Origin: a bacterium
Lineage (GTDB): Bacteria > Hydrogenedentota > Hydrogenedentia > Hydrogenedentiales > SLHB01
Assembly: GCA_024231375.1 (NCBI GenBank)
Contig: JAAEQP010000985.1
Span: 1 to 6,037, forward strand
Length of the DNA: 6,037 nucleotides
Direction: 5' to 3'
Positions 3,701 to 6,037 of this stretch are shown in pieces; the first letter of the stretch is position 1; each line of letters opens with the position of its first letter. The translations under genes were made by a program, and so were the position numbers. A model generated the notes under the pieces. The model saw only the letters and a list, made by a program, of their open reading frames with translations, was not told the origin of the DNA and searched no databases.

Positions 3701-6037
3701 CACTCACGACTTGGTGGTGTACCTCGTGGGCGAAGGGGTGCCGGGAGGGTTCGTCCTGAACGCCACCGAAGTGGTCACGTCCACGGAACTGGACGGATGG
3801 CTGGACACCTTGCAGGCGACGTTGCCGGGCGGCGTGGTGGTGTTGGCGGACATCGACTGCGCGGGCGCACTGCTGCTCGACCTGACACCGCCTGTGGACA
3901 AAGACCGGATCGTCATGGCGACCACGGGAGCTGCGGCACCGATGCATATGCTCTACGGTGGGGCCGTGTCCTTCTCAACGTATTTCTGGGCCAAGGTGCT
4001 GAACGGGTCCAAGGTAGGTCCGGCATTCGCACACGCGGCCGTGGCCATGTTCTACGCAGCCGGTGCGTCCTCGTCGCTGGACGACACGGGCGACGGGCTG
4101 TACTCCATCAAAGGAAGTGACCCCGACGGTATCTACGCGCGTGCATACCGGATTGGGTCAGGGATACTCCTCGCCGATGACGAACCAATGATCGGGGGTA
4201 TCGTAGGCGAACAAACCTTGAACGGAACAGGTACCGCCACGATCTGGGTGTCCAACGTGACGTCCACGGCCGGACTAGACCGCGTGATGGCCACGGTGCG
4301 TCCGCCGGGCATGGAATCCGTGCCGGGCGACCAATTGCCGTCGTTCGAACTGATGCCGGTGGGCGGCGATCAGTACGAGGCTAGTTACGACGGATTCACG
4401 ACGTGGGGCACCTACGACGTGTCCGTGGTGGCGATCGACGAGAGCAACGCGGTGTCCATGCCCGCGGCGACCACGGTTGTGCGACAGGACGGGCCCGACG
4501 CGTACGAGGACGACGATGCCCAGGTGCGCCAGACGTGGATCGGGTTGAACGGGACTGTGCAACGCCACAACATCCACGACTCGGGCGACGAAGATTGGGC
4601 CGTGTTCTATGCCGAAGCGGGTCAGGACATCACGGTTGAGACGCTGAATCTGGAGACAAACTCGGACACCTATATCGAGCTGTACCGGGCGGGCGGCGCA
4701 TTGGTGGCGTTCCACGACGACCGGCCCCTGGATGTGTCGTCGTATCTGCGGTGGGTGGTGGACGTGAGCGGGTACTACTCCATCCGCGTGACGGATGCAG
4801 TGGGCGGGTACGGCCTGGACACAGGCTACGACCTGAAGGCCTGGGAGGAGACAGGGCCACCCCTGCCCGCGACGCTGGTGCTGAGCGTGTTCGGCATGGG
4901 CGTGGCCGTGCCGGGAGCTACGGTGACGGTGACGGGCATTGCGCCCTTCATGCCCGCGTACCAATCGCTGACCGGTCCCTTGGGGACATTCCTGCTGCCC
5001 GGGCTCGAAGCCGGCACGTACTCCGTGACCGTGTCCGCATTGGGATATCTTGCAGGCGCGCCGGTCCTGATGGTGTTGACCGAGGGGCAGATGGCGACGA
5101 CCATGGTCCAGCTCACGCCAACAGCATCGGAAGGGTCAGTCCAGGTGACGCTGGGACCGTTGGGCGCACGCGCAGCAGGTGCCCAATGGCGCGTGGACAG
5201 TGGTGCCTGGCAGGCCAGCGGAGCGACAGTGACGGGATTGTCCGCGGGCGCGCATACCGTGTTCTTCAACACCGTGGCGGGATGGGACCCTCCTGATGAC
5301 GAATCTGTGACTGTGGTGACGGGTCAGATGACAACGGCGTCCGGCTCCTACACCTACGATTCGCAGGCGGGCACCGGTTCCTTGAGCGTGACCCTTGAGC
5401 CCGAGGCAGCCCGAACGGCAGGTGCCCAATGGCGCGTAGGCGGCTCAGGTTGGCGTGACAGCGGCGATACGGTGACGGGGTTAGTTGAGGGGCAGCACAC
5501 TGTCTTCTTCAGTACCGTCCCCGGATGGAACACGCCTGGTGACCAGCCTGTGAGCGTGACCACCGGGCAGACGACGTCAGCCACCGGTACGTACACCTTG
5601 CAGGTGGGCTCACTGGCCGTGACCATCGAACCCGAAGCGGCGCGAACGGCAGGTGCGCAATGGCGTGTGGATGGCGGAGACTGGCAAAACAGCGGCGCGA
5701 CCGTGACGGGACTGTCCGTGGGCGCGCACACCGTCTCCTACAACTCCGTAGCGGGGTGGAACACGCCCGGCAACCAGACCGTTAGCGTGACCACCGGGCA
5801 GACGACGTCAGCCACCGGCACATACACCTTGCAAGTGGGCTCACTGACCGTGACCATCGAACCCGAAGCGGCGCGAACGGCGGGTGCGCAATGGCGTGTG
5901 GATGGCGGAGACTGGCAAAACAGCGGCGCGATCATGACAGGACTATCCGTGGGCGCGCACACCGTCTCCTACAACTCCGTGGCGGGGTGGAACACGCCCA
6001 GCGACGAATCAGTGACCATCACGAACGGCCAACTGAC
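657..6037 (+). CDS. Giant secreted NHL-propeller / C13-like cysteine peptidase multidomain protein (C-terminus outside window)
   Basis: One uninterrupted frame runs from the ATG at 657 to the last base, giving 1,793 complete codons and no stop. The order is signal peptide, twelve NHL repeats (residues 48 to about 598), a legumain/caspase-like peptidase with His702 and Cys743, an Ig-like domain, a second peptidase-like domain lacking both catalytic residues, a second Ig-like domain, a PPC domain, a carboxypeptidase-regulatory-like domain, and four or more PEGA-like repeats. All modules are typical of exported proteins, so it probably acts at the cell surface or outside the cell. The propeller would bind a protein or glycan, the first peptidase would cleave, and the tail would space or anchor it. 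The start is supported by a ribosome binding site and by the signal peptide beginning exactly there. Peptidase plus Ig plus PPC is an arrangement I recall in environmental bacterial C13/caspase-family proteins. The long propeller and the doubled peptidase unit are the less ordinary parts. Substrate, and whether it is anchored by a sorting signal, are unknown because the end is missing. Confidence 0.95.
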   Translation, partial: MRRWTLLGFIGVFFFVLWPVAVHADGQLTYQFERKWPLMLQQWYFNHPGDVAVSSSGDVYVADHGGCCIQKFDGNGNLLGKWGSYGSGDGQFNYPCGIAVDSLGNVYVADIANHRIQKFDGAGNFIMKWGTLGTGDAQFDDPSDVAVDSSDNVYVTDVDNHRILKFDSDGNFLTKWGSEGNGDGQFVWPWGIAVDTSGNVYVTDHNNNRIQKFDGDGVFLLEWGTGGTDDGELAWPRGIAVDSSGDVYVADTNHHRIQKFDGDGTFISKWGSSQGAGDGQFAAPYGVAVNSSGKVYVADYHNHRIQEFDGDGNLLAKWGGGGSGDGQFDRPPGIAVDGSGNVYVADTANQRIQKFDSDGNFLLKWGSFGTGDGQFQYPSDVAIDSSGNVYVPQLNSECIQKFDGDGNFILKWGSTGSGDGQFDNPESIAVDGLGNVYVAEKTNHRIQRFDGNGTFILKWGSQGSGDGQFNEPHGVAVDSSGNVYVAERWNNRIQKFDSSGNFLAKWDTSGDGDGEFNQPRGVAVDSSGYVYVADTGDTVTRRNSRIQKFDGDGNFLAEWCGYGAGNGQTLYPEDVAVDSWGNVYVADTRNNRVQKFKPVVLTERAKAIVVAGGGPYPGNDLWAATQGAANYAYASLTSQAFTKETIYYLSADTDLDLDNNGVADDVDGDCTKANLQDALLTWAPDPLGGLPTGDVVLYLVDHGGPDTFRVSGTEVLTAAELAPWLDTLEAQIQGKLIVVVDACYCGSFVDDISSPGRIVITSAASDEEAQFQGSVSFSDYFWTRVFAGDTVQDAFDVGVAGMGSQTPLLDDNGNGAANDGTDGTVAAVTHIGTGTQNTFSAPVITAAVGDHTLTGTATTTLWADATDTDGVASVWAVILPPDAESATSYPSEPLWSAGGVRWENTVDVFTTEGTYTVLLYARDRVGSTCAPTVVEVTVGSPLRRKALVVAGISDPASARWPGIEYAADQAYRALKGQSYGDDDIYYLSASGTVGVDATATWNNVHYAIETWAATDTHDLVVYLVGEGVPGGFVLNATEVVTSTELDGWLDTLQATLPGGVVVLADIDCAGALLLDLTPPVDKDRIVMATTGAAAPMHMLYGGAVSFSTYFWAKVLNGSKVGPAFAHAAVAMFYAAGASSSLDDTGDGLYSIKGSDPDGIYARAYRIGSGILLADDEPMIGGIVGEQTLNGTGTATIWVSNVTSTAGLDRVMATVRPPGMESVPGDQLPSFELMPVGGDQYEASYDGFTTWGTYDVSVVAIDESNAVSMPAATTVVRQDGPDAYEDDDAQVRQTWIGLNGTVQRHNIHDSGDEDWAVFYAEAGQDITVETLNLETNSDTYIELYRAGGALVAFHDDRPLDVSSYLRWVVDVSGYYSIRVTDAVGGYGLDTGYDLKAWEETGPPLPATLVLSVFGMGVAVPGATVTVTGIAPFMPAYQSLTGPLGTFLLPGLEAGTYSVTVSALGYLAGAPVLMVLTEGQMATTMVQLTPTASEGSVQVTLGPLGARAAGAQWRVDSGAWQASGATVTGLSAGAHTVFFNTVAGWDPPDDESVTVVTGQMTTASGSYTYDSQAGTGSLSVTLEPEAARTAGAQWRVGGSGWRDSGDTVTGLVEGQHTVFFSTVPGWNTPGDQPVSVTTGQTTSATGTYTLQVGSLAVTIEPEAARTAGAQWRVDGGDWQNSGATVTGLSVGAHTVSYNSVAGWNTPGNQTVSVTTGQTTSATGTYTLQVGSLTVTIEPEAARTAGAQWRVDGGDWQNSGAIMTGLSVGAHTVSYNSVAGWNTPSDESVTITNGQL
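798..2450 (+). repeat. Twelve NHL beta-propeller repeats, 141-base period
   Basis: Blades begin at a conserved Pro codon at 798, 939, 1080, 1221, 1362, 1506, 1647, 1788, 1929, 2070, 2211 and 2370. The period is 47 residues, except for one extra residue in blade 5 and six extra in blade 11. The repeat core reads P-x-G-[IV]-A-V-D-S-S-G-N-V-Y-V-A-D, then N-x-R-I-Q-K-F-D-x-D-G-N-F, then K-W-G and G-D-G-Q-F. This is the NHL consensus; NHL propellers bind proteins or RNA, and exported ones bind ligands or serve as scaffolds. Blade 12 stops after its first half (QKFKPV). The segment before blade 1 supplies a lone K-W...F-x-x-P half, so the ends could close into a ring. Blade 8 lacks the usual A-D and Arg (reads PQLNSECIQKF), and blade 1 has two adjacent Cys where N-H-R normally stands. 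Confidence 0.93.
2469..3170 (+). other. C13/legumain-like cysteine peptidase domain, catalytic pair intact
   Basis: Residues about 605-838. A hydrophobic strand ending YLVDHGG carries His702, and a second strand, VVVDACYCGSF, carries Cys743. This matches the clan CD pattern of strand-H-G and strand-[DE]-A-C. The 41-residue gap equals that between His148 and Cys189 of human legumain, as I remember its numbering. The domain opens with the typical AIVVAGGG strand and closes with a segment reading VSFSDYFW (about 775-782) and a D-D-N-G-N-G acidic loop (from residue 810). An EF-hand-like loop with Asp656, Asp658, Asn660, Gly661 and Asp667 interrupts the first half and could bind calcium. The residues after the catalytic Cys are Tyr-Cys, where legumains usually have Glu-Ser, so a second thiol (Cys745) sits at the active site. 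Cleavage specificity cannot be read off. Caspase-like rather than C13 is possible within the same clan. Confidence 0.82.
3180..3479 (+). other. Ig-like beta-sandwich domain 1
   Basis: Residues about 842-941 begin PVITAAVGDHTL, pass through an alternating strand pattern with T-L-W-A-D-A and V-W-A-V-I-L-P-P, and end with G-T-Y-T-V-L-L-Y-A-R-D followed by V-V-E-V-T-V. The closing strand pattern is typical of bacterial Ig-like/PKD-like modules that follow a catalytic domain. It resembles the domain at 4185-4496, which has matching V-x-P-P and G-T-Y-x-V-x-x-x-A-x-D segments, so peptidase plus Ig was probably duplicated as one unit. Confidence 0.6.
3483..4184 (+). other. Degenerate second C13-like domain (pseudopeptidase)
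   Basis: Residues about 943-1176 repeat the first peptidase domain. Shared stretches include D-I-Y-Y-L-S versus T-I-Y-Y-L-S, V-x-Y-L-V, T-E-V-x-T, the identical W-L-D-T-L, R-I-V, V-S-F-S-x-Y-F-W and a late L-D-D-x-G-x-G loop. From the catalytic His to the catalytic Cys the two copies align without a gap over 42 positions. His702 becomes Glu1026 and Cys743 becomes Asp1067; a Cys occurs one residue later, at 1068. The fold is therefore probably kept while cysteine peptidase activity is lost. The calcium-type loop of the first copy is also absent, replaced by a short segment. A regulatory, substrate-binding or structural role is inferred. Confidence 0.78.
4185..4496 (+). other. Ig-like beta-sandwich domain 2
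   Basis: Residues about 1177-1280 begin PMIGGIVGEQTLNGTGTATI and contain R-V-M-A-T-V-R-P-P, then Y-E-A-S-Y-D-G-F and G-T-Y-D-V-S-V-V-A-I-D-E-S-N. It follows the inactive peptidase copy as the first Ig-like domain follows the active one. It passes directly into the PPC domain, an order I recall from bacterial C13/caspase-family exported proteins. Confidence 0.6.
4497..4850 (+). other. PPC (pre-peptidase C-terminal) type domain
   Basis: Residues about 1281-1398 start with DAYEDDDA, the acidic opening of PPC domains. They continue with Q-R-H-N-I-H-D and D-E-D-W-A-V-F-Y-A-E-A-G-Q, then Y-I-E-L-Y-R-A-G-G, and end with S-G-Y-Y-S-I-R-V-T-D. PPC domains are jelly-roll modules at the ends of secreted proteases and other exported enzymes, often assisting secretion or binding to polymers. 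The D-x-D-W signature and the E-L-Y strand make this a good match for the family. Confidence 0.78.
4863..5135 (+). other. Carboxypeptidase-regulatory-like beta-sandwich domain
   Basis: Residues about 1403-1493 show the pattern V-P-G-A-T-V-T-V-T-G followed by T-G-P-L-G-T-F-L-L-P-G-L-E-A-G-T-Y-S-V-T-V-S-A-L-G-Y. This is the usual transthyretin-like/carboxypeptidase regulatory or SpaA/Cna-B-like signature (P-x-A-x-V, then G-x-F-x-L-x-x-L-x-x-G-x-Y). Such domains act as rigid stalk modules in surface proteins. It joins the PEGA-like repeats through a short linker reading LTPTASEG. Confidence 0.6.
5136..6037 (+). repeat. PEGA-like C-terminal tandem repeats (four seen, last one cut)
   Basis: Units begin at 5136, 5379, 5610 and 5841 with periods of 243, 231 and 231 bases (81, 77 and 77 residues). 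Each reads S-[LV]-x-V-T-[LI], then A-G-A-Q-W-R-V, W-x-x-S-G, V-T-G-L, H-T-V, G-W-[ND]-x-P and G-Q-x-T. The shape, with its late L-x-x-G-x-H-T-V turn, is related to PEGA domains found in exported bacterial proteins, where they are thought to form extended stalks. Units 3 and 4 are almost identical in DNA over their first two thirds, pointing to recent duplication or conversion. The array probably continues beyond the window. Confidence 0.9.

Noticed and set aside
5136..5962. Minus-strand frames with repeated CAPTDSPVTVAPL-like segments
   Set aside because: They mirror the PEGA-like DNA repeats in antisense, so the apparent conservation between frames comes from repeat duplication.

Overview
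The window is dominated by one very large secreted multidomain protein on the + strand. It starts at an ATG at 657 and stays open through the last base, giving at least 1,793 residues with the C-terminus outside the window. A second gene is just clipped at the left edge: the first 20 codons of a probable family 2 glycosyltransferase on the - strand (60 down to 1). The two genes are divergent and separated by about 596 bases of non-coding DNA that carries several inverted repeats.

Layout of the large protein in order: a signal peptide (residues 1-24); twelve NHL-type beta-propeller repeats with a 47-residue period (blades start at 798 and run to about 2450); a clan CD cysteine peptidase domain resembling family C13/legumain with an intact His-Cys pair (about 2469-3170); an Ig-like domain (3180-3479); a second copy of the peptidase fold in which both catalytic positions are replaced (3483-4184); a second Ig-like domain (4185-4496); a PPC-type domain (4497-4850); a carboxypeptidase-regulatory-like beta sandwich (4863-5135); and at least four 77-81-residue PEGA-like repeats that run off the end (5136-6037). 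Everything after the signal peptide looks extracellular. The likely reading is a cell-surface or secreted protease with a large beta-propeller recognition module in front and a stalk or adhesive tail behind.

The organism is a bacterium of fairly high GC, with a Sec signal peptide and a Shine-Dalgarno-like site. NHL propellers, C13/caspase-like peptidases, PPC domains and repeats reading AGAQWRVDGG...GWNTP are a combination I associate with large-genome environmental bacteria such as Hydrogenedentota, Planctomycetota/PVC-type lineages and Desulfobacterota. The sequence alone does not fix the phylum.

The points most worth a second look are the tandem active/inactive peptidase pair aligned without gaps across the catalytic core, the 12-blade propeller whose N- and C-terminal pieces look complementary (velcro closure), the nearly identical and possibly mosaic C-terminal DNA repeats, and the palindrome-rich divergent intergenic region. 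Long antisense reading frames over the NHL and C-terminal repeats are by-products of repeat periodicity and are not annotated.
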